Part shown: positions 56,884-64,000 of the stretch, piece after piece | How positions within the stretch are numbered: the stretch's first letter is position 1 | Layout: every line of letters begins with the position of its first letter | Assembly: GCA_013426805.1 (NCBI GenBank) | Contig: JACDZG010000018.1 | Coordinates: forward strand, 1 to 64,000 | Direction of reading: 5' to 3' | Length of the DNA: 64,000 bases | Source: Chromatiaceae bacterium | Lineage (GTDB): Bacteria; Pseudomonadota; Gammaproteobacteria; Chromatiales; Chromatiaceae | Translations under genes and position numbers: made by a program | The notes under the pieces: generated by a model | Database searches by the model: none | Seen by the model: only the letters and a program-made list of their open reading frames with translations | What the model was told of the DNA's origin: nothing

Positions 56884-58209
56884 TTACCAGCGCCGCTCAA
56901 AGCGGCGGCGCAGCAGGACGGCGGCCAGGTTCATCACGACCATGAAACCCAGCAAGACCAGGATGGCCGCGGAAGTGCGCTCGACAAAGCCGCGCTCCGG
57001 GCTGTCCGCCCACAGATAGATTTGGACCGGCAACACCGTGGCGGAGTCGGTGATGCCCTGGGGAATGTCGACGATGAAGGCGATCATGCCGATCATCAGC
57101 AGCGGCGCGCTCTCGCCGAGCGCGCGGGCCATGCCGATGATGGCGCCGGTCATGATGCCGGGCAGGGCGAGCGGCAAGACGTGGTGGAACTGCGTCTGCA
57201 AGGGGGAGGCGCCGACGCCGAGCGCGGCCTCGCGGATGGAGGGCGGCACCGACTGCAGCGCGGCCCGGCTGGCGATGATGATGGTCGGCAGGGTCATCAG
57301 GGCCAGCACCAGGGCGCCCACCAATGGGGTCGAGCGCGGCACGCCGAAGACGTTGATGAAGACCGCGAGCCCGAGCAGACCGAAGACGATGGACGGCACC
57401 GCCGCCAGATTGTTGATATTGACCTCGATCAGGTCCGTCCAGCGGTTCTTGGGGGCGAACTCCTGCAGGTAGAGCGCGGCCCCGACGCCGATGGGGAAAG
57501 ACAGCAGGAGCGTCAGCGCCAGGGTGTAGAAGGTCCCGGCGAGGGCGCCGGCGATGCCCGCCAATTCGGGCTCACGCGAGGTGCCGTTGGTGAAGAAACC
57601 GGTGTTGAAACGCTGCTCGATGCGTCCCTCCGTCTTGAGTTGATCCACCAGGGTCAGGGTGCTGTCCTTGATGCGGCGGTCGGCCTCGGGCAGCTCGCGG
57701 TCGATCTGGCCCTTGACCAGCATATCCACATCGGCCCCGGCGATCAGCCAGACATCCCGCGTGGTCCCCAGGACCGAGGGGTACTGGCGGACCATGGTCT
57801 GGAGTTGCTGGGGTGCTCCGGCGCTGATCAGGGCATAGAGTGCGCGCTGTTGTGCGCGTCCGGTCACCTGCGGAAAGAGGGTGCGCAGCGACGCTTTCAC
57901 CAGCCCCAGGTAGTCCGCGTTGGCCAAGACCTGCGGATCGCGGCTGCCGTCCGGGTCCAGCGTGGCCGAGTCGAAATAGACCGGCACCTGGATGTAGGTT
58001 TGCGCGAAGGCCGTATAGCCTTTCGCGACGATATCCCCGAACAGGACGCCCACGAACAGCAGTCCCAGGAACACCGCGGCGGCGCCCATGAACCGAAAGC
58101 GCGCCTCGCGGGCATAGCGGCGCTTGAGACTGGCGTTGACAATATCGATCGTGCGCCGTGCGGCGGGGGCGGGCGGCGGCGCACTCGCGCCGGGAGCCGG
58201 ATTATTCAT
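56884..58209 (-). CDS. pstA: Phosphate ABC transporter permease PstA
   Basis: 441 residues, longer than the ~300 of E. coli because of a ~160-residue periplasmic insertion after the first membrane segment (about residues 65-215). The permease core (ALAGTFYTLALTLLLSFPIG onward) has the EAA loop AALGVGASPLQTQFHHVLPL. Start overlaps pstC by 8 bp. The extended DUF3333-like N-terminal part is normal for many proteobacterial PstA. Confidence 0.95.
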   Translation of the reverse strand: MNNPAPGASAPPPAPAARRTIDIVNASLKRRYAREARFRFMGAAAVFLGLLFVGVLFGDIVAKGYTAFAQTYIQVPVYFDSATLDPDGSRDPQVLANADYLGLVKASLRTLFPQVTGRAQQRALYALISAGAPQQLQTMVRQYPSVLGTTRDVWLIAGADVDMLVKGQIDRELPEADRRIKDSTLTLVDQLKTEGRIEQRFNTGFFTNGTSREPELAGIAGALAGTFYTLALTLLLSFPIGVGAALYLQEFAPKNRWTDLIEVNINNLAAVPSIVFGLLGLAVFINVFGVPRSTPLVGALVLALMTLPTIIIASRAALQSVPPSIREAALGVGASPLQTQFHHVLPLALPGIMTGAIIGMARALGESAPLLMIGMIAFIVDIPQGITDSATVLPVQIYLWADSPERGFVERTSAAILVLLGFMVVMNLAAVLLRRRFERRW

Positions 58210-59593
58210 ATTGTTCTCGATACTTCCGCACGATGTGCAGCGCGATGATGTTCAGGGTCAGGGTGACCAGGAACAGGGTCAGGCCCAGGGCGAACGCGGC
58301 CAGGGTCTTGGCGCTGTCGAACTCCTGGTCGCCGGTCAGCAAGGTGACGATCTGCACCGTAACCGTGGTGACGCTGGCCAGGGGATTGGCGGTCAGGTTG
58401 GCCGTGAGCCCGGCGGCCATGACCACGATCATGGTCTCGCCGATGGCGCGGGAGACCGCGAGCAGCACACCGCCGACGATGCCGGGTAGCGCGGCCGGAA
58501 TCACCACCCGCCGGATGGTCTCCGATTGGGTGGCGCCCAGGGCATAGGAGCCGTCGCGCATGGCCTGGGGTACGGCGTTGATCACGTCATCCGAGAGCGA
58601 TGAAACGAAAGGGATGATCATGATGCCCATCACCAGACCGGCCGCCAGGGCGCTCTCGGAGGCGACCGCGAAGCCCAGTTGTTCGCCCAGGTCGCGGATC
58701 ACCGGCGCCAGGGTCAGGGCCGCGAAGAAGCCGTATACCACGGTCGGGATACCGGCCAGAATCTCGAGCAGCGGCTTGGCCACTGAGCGCACCTTGCGCG
58801 GGGCGTATTCGGAGAGGTAGATGGCGGCCATCAGACCGATGGGGACAGCCACTGCCATGGCGATGAATGACACCAGCAAGGTGCCGGTGAACAGCGGCAC
58901 CGCGCCGAATGCACCATCCGCCGCGACCTGATCGGCACGCATGGCGGTTTGGGGGCTCCACAGGGTGCCCAGGAAGAATTCCGACGGGGCAATCTTCTGG
59001 AAGAACTGCCAGGACTCGAAGACCACCGACAGAACGATCCCGAGCGTCGTCAGTACCGCAATCGACGAGAACAGGATCAACACGCCGAGCACTACGGACT
59101 CGACCCGGTTGCGGGCACGCATGGTCGGGCGGGTCTGGCTCCAGGCGAAGGACATGCCGGCGACCGACAGGGCCAATACCAGCAGCCACTGGGTCCAGCG
59201 TGCCAGATGCTGCAGGCGGGCGTACTGATCGGCCGCGGTCTGGATGGCCGGTGTCACGGCTCCCGAGGCGATGTTGCCGGAAGCGACGTTCTTGACGTCA
59301 TTCATCAGGAGTCCGAGCGCTCCCGGAGTCAGTTCCGCCACGCTTTGTGGCGGCAGGCTGGCCTTCACCAGTTCGTTGATCGCCTGATCCTGGACACCCA
59401 ACCACAGCCCGAGCAGCAACAGGGCCGGGATGGCCGCCCACATGGCGGCATAGAAGCCGTAGTAAGCGGGCAGCGAGTGCAGCGTGTTGATCCGTCCGCT
59501 GCCGCCGGCGGTGGCGATGGCGCGCTTGCGGCCGACGTGATACGCCAGGGCCGCGGCGGCGAGCAGCGCGACTAAGAGAGTCCAGGTGTGCAT
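58202..59593 (-). CDS. pstC: Phosphate ABC transporter permease PstC
   Basis: 463 residues. N-terminal membrane segments (TLLVALLAAAALAYHVGRKR, YGFYAAMWAAIPALLLLGLW), an inserted periplasmic portion, then the permease domain starting PLFTGTLLVSFIAMAVAVPI with the EAA loop ALGATQSETIRRVVIPAALP. Partner of PstA in the phosphate channel. About 113 bp separates it from pstS. Confidence 0.95.
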   Translation of the reverse strand: MHTWTLLVALLAAAALAYHVGRKRAIATAGGSGRINTLHSLPAYYGFYAAMWAAIPALLLLGLWLGVQDQAINELVKASLPPQSVAELTPGALGLLMNDVKNVASGNIASGAVTPAIQTAADQYARLQHLARWTQWLLVLALSVAGMSFAWSQTRPTMRARNRVESVVLGVLILFSSIAVLTTLGIVLSVVFESWQFFQKIAPSEFFLGTLWSPQTAMRADQVAADGAFGAVPLFTGTLLVSFIAMAVAVPIGLMAAIYLSEYAPRKVRSVAKPLLEILAGIPTVVYGFFAALTLAPVIRDLGEQLGFAVASESALAAGLVMGIMIIPFVSSLSDDVINAVPQAMRDGSYALGATQSETIRRVVIPAALPGIVGGVLLAVSRAIGETMIVVMAAGLTANLTANPLASVTTVTVQIVTLLTGDQEFDSAKTLAAFALGLTLFLVTLTLNIIALHIVRKYREQYE

Positions 59594-59706
59594 CAGGGTC
59601 CTGTTGGTTCGGTAACGCTGACGGCGCCCCGCAGGGCGCCGCCGATGGTCTGTCTGCCGACGGGGTCAGCGCTGGTCGCGCGCCCCGCGGAGGTCCGTGG
59701 TGGTTG

Positions 59707-60750
59707 TTACTTCGCCGGTTTTTCCATCGGCGTCAGCGCCTTGGCGCTCTGTGCCTCGGCCTTGCGTGCCGCATCGGGCAGGGCGATCAGGCCCTTGTCG
59801 GCCAGGTAGCCCTCGGGTCCCCAGGCCTTGTCGCTGGTGAACTCGGTCACGAATTCCTTGATGCCGGGGATGGTGCCGACATGGGCGTTCTTGACGTAAA
59901 AGTAGATCGACCGGGAGATCGGATAATCACCGCTGGCGATGCTGTCGTACGCGGGCGCGACGTCGCCAACTTTCACGCCGCGGATCTTATCGGCGTTCTG
60001 TTCGAGGAAGCTGTAACCGAAGATGCCCAGCGCCTTGGGGTTCGCCACCAGCTTCTGGACGATCAGGTTGTCGTTTTCGCCGGCCTCGATGAAGGCGCCA
60101 TCCTCACGGACGCCCTGGCACACCGCCTTGTGCTTTTTCTCGTCGGTCTTTTTCAGATCCTTGATCGACGGATAGGCGTTGCAGCCCCCTTCCATGGCCA
60201 ACTCGACGAAGGCATCGCGGGTACCGGAGGTGGGCGGCGGCCCGAGCACCTCGATCTTGGCGTCCGGCAGAGACGGGTTCACGTCTTTCCAGGTCTTGTT
60301 CGGGTTGGGGATCAGTTTCCCCGAGGCGTCCGGTACATCCTTGGCCAGAGCGGTAAAGATATCCTTGAGGGTGAGGGTCATGTCCAGACCGGACTTGGAT
60401 TCGGCGATCACGATGCCGTCGTAGCCGATCTTGACTTCAGTGATGCCCTTGACGCCGTTCTTCTCGCAGGATTCAAACTCGGAGGCCTTCATCGCGCGCG
60501 AGGCGTTGGTGATGTCCGGGTGATCGACGCCGGTGCCGCCGCAAAACAGCTTCATGCCGCCGCCGGTGCCGGTAGACTCGACCTTCGGAGTCTTGAACTT
60601 TCCGCCGCGGCCGAAGTTCTCAGCCACCGCGGTGGAAAAGGGGAACACCGTGGAGGAGCCGACGATGGTGATGGCATCGCGCGCCGCGGCCTGGGTGGAG
60701 AGGGCGGCAGCGGCGAGGGTCATGGCGGTGACCAGCAAAGTCTTGTTCAT
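59707..60750 (-). CDS. pstS: Phosphate-binding protein PstS
   Basis: 347 residues. Signal peptide MNKTLLVTAMTLAAAALSTQ AAA, then RDAITIVGSSTVFPFSTAVA, a typical phosphate-binding entry; GTGGGMKLFCGG and PPTSGTRDAFVEL bind phosphate. Belongs to the SphX/PstS group common outside enterics. Periplasmic receptor feeding PstCAB. First gene of the operon, with a strong Pho box starting about 75 bp upstream of the ATG. Confidence 0.96.
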   Translation of the reverse strand: MNKTLLVTAMTLAAAALSTQAAARDAITIVGSSTVFPFSTAVAENFGRGGKFKTPKVESTGTGGGMKLFCGGTGVDHPDITNASRAMKASEFESCEKNGVKGITEVKIGYDGIVIAESKSGLDMTLTLKDIFTALAKDVPDASGKLIPNPNKTWKDVNPSLPDAKIEVLGPPPTSGTRDAFVELAMEGGCNAYPSIKDLKKTDEKKHKAVCQGVREDGAFIEAGENDNLIVQKLVANPKALGIFGYSFLEQNADKIRGVKVGDVAPAYDSIASGDYPISRSIYFYVKNAHVGTIPGIKEFVTEFTSDKAWGPEGYLADKGLIALPDAARKAEAQSAKALTPMEKPAK

Positions 60751-60825
60751 AGGTTACGACTCGTGTGACAAAAAAGACGGGTGAACTCATCGCTCTCCAG
60801 TCTAGCGACTCCGGCTGACGCCCCC

Positions 60826-60876
60826 GTGACGTTCTTATGAACAGTATATGTCGCAAATATGACGACCAGATGACAG
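60826..60876 (-). promoter_or_regulatory. Pho box (five PhoB half-sites) upstream of pstS
   Basis: On the minus strand five 7-bp units repeat every 11 bp: CTGTCAT, TCGTCAT, GCGACAT, TGTTCAT, ACGTCAC, separated by four-base AT-rich spacers. The PhoB unit is CTGTCAT with an 11-bp period, so this is a compound Pho box able to bind more than one PhoB dimer. It predicts phosphate-starvation induction of pstSCAB-phoU. Confidence 0.88.
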
Positions 60877-60900
60877 CGCGGAGGTTGTGGCCGGGAGGAG

Positions 60901-60937
60901 TAGGGTCCGCTGTGCGGACCGACGGCCTGACGCCGTC
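60901..60937. repeat. REP-like palindrome
   Basis: TAGGGTCCGCTGTGCGGACC matches one arm of the 54329-54385 element, followed by the stem GACGGC-CTGAC-GCCGTC. It sits between the Pho box and the methyltransferase gene. Confidence 0.6.
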
Positions 60938-61052
60938 TGGGTGTATCACACGGAAGCGGGCAGGCGGTCGTTTCAGGCAAAGCTTGGTTCAGTCCGGCTC
61001 GGGTATACTCACCCACCAGCCGCACCAGCGCCCGCCGCCACCTGAAGGCTCG

Positions 61053-62093
61053 ATGAACGCCCCCGAATCCCTGCAAATCCTCGATAACGACGCGCTGAGC
61101 GGTCTGCGCAGTCTGCCCGACGACTTGGCTCAGGTCGCACTGACGTCGCCGCCCTTCTATCTGCTCCGACGCTACGGCACCACCGCGATCTGGCCGGACG
61201 GCTGGGAGGGTGAGCTTGGCCACGAAGCTCATCCCAACCAATTTGTGCGTCATCTGCTCGATGTGTTCGACCAGGTCTGGCGGGTGCTCAAAGATGATGG
61301 CTGCCTGTGGGTCAACCTGGCAGACACCTACAACAATCGGCAGGGCAAGAAGGGGACGACCAACGCCCCCGACGGATCCAACGGCCGCTTTGCCGCCGGT
61401 GGTAAAGGCTACGCCGACGCACTGCGCCGGCAACCCGAATTCTTCAAGCATTACGTCCCAACGATCGGACACAAATCGGAGATGGGGGTGCCGTTCCGGT
61501 TCCACCTGGCGATGACCGACTCGGAATTCAGGCGTTTTGTCGGCGCCGGTGACGGTCCTCAGTGGATCTGCCGACGCACCATCGTGTGGGCCAAGTCGCT
61601 GGTCAACATCGAGACGCAAACGGCGCGGGGCAATGCCATGCCCGAGCCGACCCTCGACCGCCCCTCCCGCAACTACGAGTTTCTTTTTCTCTTTTCCAAG
61701 CGGCCCGACTATCGCTTCGACCGTCGGGCGATCGATATCCCCGCCCGCTCCAGTCTCCGGCGCGGCGACCGGACCAATGCCGGCTCCGTGTGGCAGACGC
61801 AGGCGCGCATCTTGTCGGACGACGACGAGTCCCCGGATGGGGTTTGGCAGATCAACCCCGAGGCGTCACCCTACCGGCATGTGGCCATGTGGCCCCGCTC
61901 GCTGGTCAGACAGATGTTACTACCGACGGCCCAGCCCGGCGATACGGTGCTCGATCCCTTCGCCGGGAGCGGCACTACTGGACAGGTGGCTTTGGAGTTG
62001 GGGCTGAATGCGGTGCTCATCGAGCCGTCGCCGATGGCTAAGGATGCGCTTGCGGATCGGCTCTACGCCGTGAATATGGCGCTGCCGCTGTGA
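61053..62093 (+). CDS. Site-specific DNA methyltransferase (beta class)
   Basis: 346 residues from ATG 61053. Motif IV TSPPFY (residues ~32-37) comes before motif I DPFAGSGTTGQVALELG (~300), the beta-class order, with the target recognition region between. The TSPP form is typical of N4-cytosine enzymes, so m4C is more likely than m6A, but this is not certain. Additional family markers are WRVLKDDGCLWVNLADTYNN and YRHVAMWPRSLVRQML. The next gene on the same strand looks like a broken endonuclease, so the enzyme may now be solitary. Confidence 0.92.
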   Translation: MNAPESLQILDNDALSGLRSLPDDLAQVALTSPPFYLLRRYGTTAIWPDGWEGELGHEAHPNQFVRHLLDVFDQVWRVLKDDGCLWVNLADTYNNRQGKKGTTNAPDGSNGRFAAGGKGYADALRRQPEFFKHYVPTIGHKSEMGVPFRFHLAMTDSEFRRFVGAGDGPQWICRRTIVWAKSLVNIETQTARGNAMPEPTLDRPSRNYEFLFLFSKRPDYRFDRRAIDIPARSSLRRGDRTNAGSVWQTQARILSDDDESPDGVWQINPEASPYRHVAMWPRSLVRQMLLPTAQPGDTVLDPFAGSGTTGQVALELGLNAVLIEPSPMAKDALADRLYAVNMALPL

Positions 62094-62103
62094 GAACTTG
62101 ACC

Positions 62104-62421
62104 ATGACCGCCGCCGGGCAAGGGCGAGGCTCCGACCAAGCCGCCGAGGCCATCGCAAGGGTCTTCGGGGCCGATAACCGTGCGCGGCTGCTGGCTCGCT
62201 ATTTCGCTGCCAACGTCTCGGTAACCTCGGCGAGCGCCTGGGAGCACGTCTATCGGCTGCTGCTCTGGATCGACCGCACAACGGCGCTCGCCCATTGCTA
62301 CGAGTCGGACAAGGCCCAACCGGGGCGACCTTGGTATCAGCGCAGCTTGGCTTTTCATGTAACCTTCACTCCCCACCCACCACCCCCTGACTCTGCACCA
62401 TGCGCTGCAGCAGTTCGATGA
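62104..62421 (+). pseudogene. Probable restriction endonuclease remnant
   Basis: From ATG 62104, 10 bp after the methyltransferase stop. The first ~85 residues (AARYF-style helix GADNRARLLARYFAANVSVT, HVYRLLLWIDRTTALAHCYE, SDKAQPGRPWYQRSLAFHV) look like the start of a type II endonuclease encoded beside such methyltransferases. After about 62365 the frame runs into the end of the convergent LysR gene and becomes proline-rich, so the 3' part of the gene is lost. Family assignment is inference from position and the DKxQPGRPWY motif. Confidence 0.5.
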
Positions 62422-63280
62422 AGTGTTGCTGAAAGCGCCGCAGGTATTTGTCGCGGCGGTAGGCGATGAAAGTGGTCTCCCAGGGGAAGAGATGACTCAG
62501 ATCGCGGACCGCCAGGTCGGCGTCGGTGCGGGCCGAGTAGGCGACCGTGGCGATCAGCCCCACGCCCAGGCCTTCACGCACATAGGTCTTGATCACGTCG
62601 GTATCCGCGGCGCTCAGCACGACGTCCGGCTCCAGGGCCATGCGGGCGAAGGTGGAGCGCAGTCGGCTGGAGCCGGTGAAGCCGAAGACATAAGTGATCA
62701 AGGGGTATTCGCAGATCAGTTCCAGGCTCAGGGGGTGACGCTCCAGGACCGGGTGGCCGAGCGGGGCGATGAGGCTGCGGTTCCAGCGATAGCAGGGTAG
62801 GGTGCTCAGCGCCGGATGGGCGGCCAGGGCCTCGGTGCAGATGGCGAAGTCGACCGTGTCGGCCGCCGCCAGATCAGCCAACTGGGGGGGCGTGCCCTGA
62901 TGGATCTGTAAGGCGATGTGCGGATAGGTGTGCCGGAAGGCGCGGATCACCGGCGGCAGCACATAGCGGGCCTGGGTATGGGTGGTGCCGATGCGCAGCA
63001 CCCCGGTGGCCTCGTCCACATGATCGCGCCCGACGGTCAGGATGTCTTCGCGGATGGCCAGCGCCCGCCGTGCATAGTCCAGGACCCGCGCGCCGGCCGG
63101 GGTGAGTGCCGCCAGGCGTTTGCCCTGGCGCACGAAGAGTCGGGTGCCCAACTCGGCTTCCAGGCGCGCAAGGTGTTGGGACACCGCTGACTGCACCAGG
63201 TGCAGCCGCTCCGCGGCCTGGCTGACATTGAGTCCGCAGTCCACCGCGGCGACGAAGGATTTCAGCTCGCGCAGTTCCAT
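62366..63280 (-). CDS. cysB: CysB-like LysR-family transcriptional regulator
   Basis: 304 residues. N-terminal winged HTH (LKSFVAAVDCGLNVSQAAER, LHLVQSAVSQHLARLEAELG) and a periplasmic-binding-like effector domain; GVLRIGTTHTQARYVLPPVI is the hallmark of CysB/Cbl, where Thr residues bind acetylserine or sulfate. Activates cysteine biosynthesis in response to N-acetylserine. It is divergent from cysJ, separated by 125 bp, so it probably controls that gene directly. CysB versus Cbl cannot be told apart here. Confidence 0.9.
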   Translation of the reverse strand: MELRELKSFVAAVDCGLNVSQAAERLHLVQSAVSQHLARLEAELGTRLFVRQGKRLAALTPAGARVLDYARRALAIREDILTVGRDHVDEATGVLRIGTTHTQARYVLPPVIRAFRHTYPHIALQIHQGTPPQLADLAAADTVDFAICTEALAAHPALSTLPCYRWNRSLIAPLGHPVLERHPLSLELICEYPLITYVFGFTGSSRLRSTFARMALEPDVVLSAADTDVIKTYVREGLGVGLIATVAYSARTDADLAVRDLSHLFPWETTFIAYRRDKYLRRFQQHFIELLQRMVQSQGVVGGE

Positions 63281-63405
63281 GGCGGGTTTCTATATCTCGT
63301 TTCGTAATAACTTTTCAATAAACGTCATTTTACAAGATATCTGCTCCATACCAAGATGGCGACCCAAGGGACCTCGTGTCCGTCCACAGTCTTGAAGGTG
63401 GCCCC
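63281..63405. promoter_or_regulatory. Divergent cysB-cysJ control region
   Basis: 125 bp with a distinctly AT-rich core (63300-63350, for example TAATAACTTTTCAATAAACG) in otherwise GC-rich DNA. Both promoters and the CysB-type activator site should lie here. No exact consensus was resolved. Confidence 0.5.
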
Positions 63406-64000
63406 ATGCAGACCAATCGCGCCGTTTCAGCCCAGCCGGCCACCGTCGGCCCGACCGCGGTGCTGTCGGCAGCGCCCGTCAACGGGCTCCAACTCCAGCG
63501 CCTGACCCAGGCGATCCGCGGTCTGACCGGCGAGCAATTGACCTGGGCCAGCGGTTATCTGGCGGGTCTGGCGGTTGGCCGGCCCGCGCTTGCCGCGGCC
63601 CCGGTCGCGGCGGCCGGGACGGTCCGTCTGACCATCCTCTATGCCTCACAGACCGGCAACGCCCGCTCCGTGGCGGAGGCGCTGGGGCGTCAGGCAGCGG
63701 CCCGGCAACTGGCACACCGAGTGGTTTCGGTGGCCGACTTCCGGCCACGCGAGCTGGCCAAGGAGCAGTGCGTGCTGCTGGTCATCAGCACCCAGGGCGA
63801 GGGTGAGCCCCCGGAAGCCGCCCTGGAGTTTCACCGTGTGCTCTTTGGCCAGGGTGCGCCGAAACTTACGGATCTGAGCTACGGTGTCTTCGGCCTGGGC
63901 GACTCCAGTTACGCGCTGTTCTGCCAGGCGGCCAAAGTCTTCGATGCGCGTCTGGCGGAGCTGGGTGCCCGCCGGGTGCTCGAACGGGTGGATGCCGATC
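63406..64000 (+). CDS. cysJ: Sulfite reductase flavoprotein alpha subunit CysJ (3' partial)
   Basis: 198 residues are visible from ATG 63406 (AAGGTG upstream); the gene continues past the window edge. After an N-terminal helix region (LQRLTQAIRGLTGEQLTWAS, GYLAGLA), the flavodoxin domain begins at RLTILYASQTGNARSVAEAL with FMN-binding loops in STQGEGEPPEAALEF and GVFGLGDSSYALFC. CysJ passes NADPH electrons through FAD and FMN to the CysI haemoprotein for assimilatory sulfite reduction. Divergent from the CysB-like regulator. Confidence 0.95.
   Translation, partial: MQTNRAVSAQPATVGPTAVLSAAPVNGLQLQRLTQAIRGLTGEQLTWASGYLAGLAVGRPALAAAPVAAAGTVRLTILYASQTGNARSVAEALGRQAAARQLAHRVVSVADFRPRELAKEQCVLLVISTQGEGEPPEAALEFHRVLFGQGAPKLTDLSYGVFGLGDSSYALFCQAAKVFDARLAELGARRVLERVDAD

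Overview
The window looks like chromosome of a GC-rich, gas-vacuolate gammaproteobacterium, most likely a purple sulfur bacterium of the Chromatiaceae (a Thiodictyon, Lamprocystis or Thiocapsa-like organism). This assignment is an inference from the gene set: a complete gas vesicle cluster, multihaem cytochromes, an assimilatory sulfite reductase start, PhoU-Pst, a VgrG/Rhs island and many REP-like palindromes. No rRNA or tRNA gene was seen.

Layout. 1-0.8 kb: end of an unrecognised gene and a small protein, possibly a toxin/immunity remnant. 1.2-7.7 kb: exported catalase-peroxidase KatG, YaeQ, an overlapping alanine dehydrogenase-alanine racemase pair, and an unknown membrane protein. 7.7-21.9 kb (minus strand): gas vesicle locus. 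A regulatory block (NtrC-type activator, two GvpF/L paralogues, NtrB-like kinase, single-domain receiver) lies upstream of gvpA-gvpC-gvpN-coiled coil-zinc ribbon-gvpF/L-gvpG-gvpS/M-gvpK-gvpJ-unknown-gvpH-CDC48 ATPase, closed by a strong terminator at 7.7 kb. A near-consensus sigma-54 promoter lies 170-200 bp upstream of gvpA, with a palindromic candidate activator site about 110-160 bp further upstream. 22.7-24 kb: a double-receiver diguanylate cyclase. 24.2-28.6 kb: a two-gene RND efflux operon.

28.8-40.9 kb is an accessory island: DUF29 protein, VgrG, an Rhs protein whose C-terminal toxin is split off by two nine-G tracts, BrnT/BrnA and a second BrnT with a shortened antitoxin, decayed REP-associated transposases, a PAAR-like (DUF4280) spike protein, ParD with truncated ParE, and a carbonic anhydrase pseudogene. 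The Rhs C-terminal region carries a class I methyltransferase-like signature and ends in a tail resembling a bipartite nuclear localisation signal.

40.9-52.3 kb: a secreted MRJP/Yellow-like protein, small secreted proteins, a PhoP/PhoQ-like two-component pair, a cytoplasmic alpha-amylase, phosphatidylserine synthase, and a three-gene electron-transfer operon (7-haem cytochrome, membrane cytochrome b, 8-haem cytochrome). 52.4-53.9 kb (minus): a compact operon of a 77-residue colicin E3-type ribonuclease domain, a 105-residue protein and an ImmA/IrrE metallopeptidase. 54.5-60.9 kb (minus): Uma2-family protein, then pstSCAB-phoU under a five-repeat Pho box. 61-64 kb: a solitary DNA methyltransferase followed by a likely endonuclease remnant, a CysB-like regulator, and divergent cysJ running off the window.
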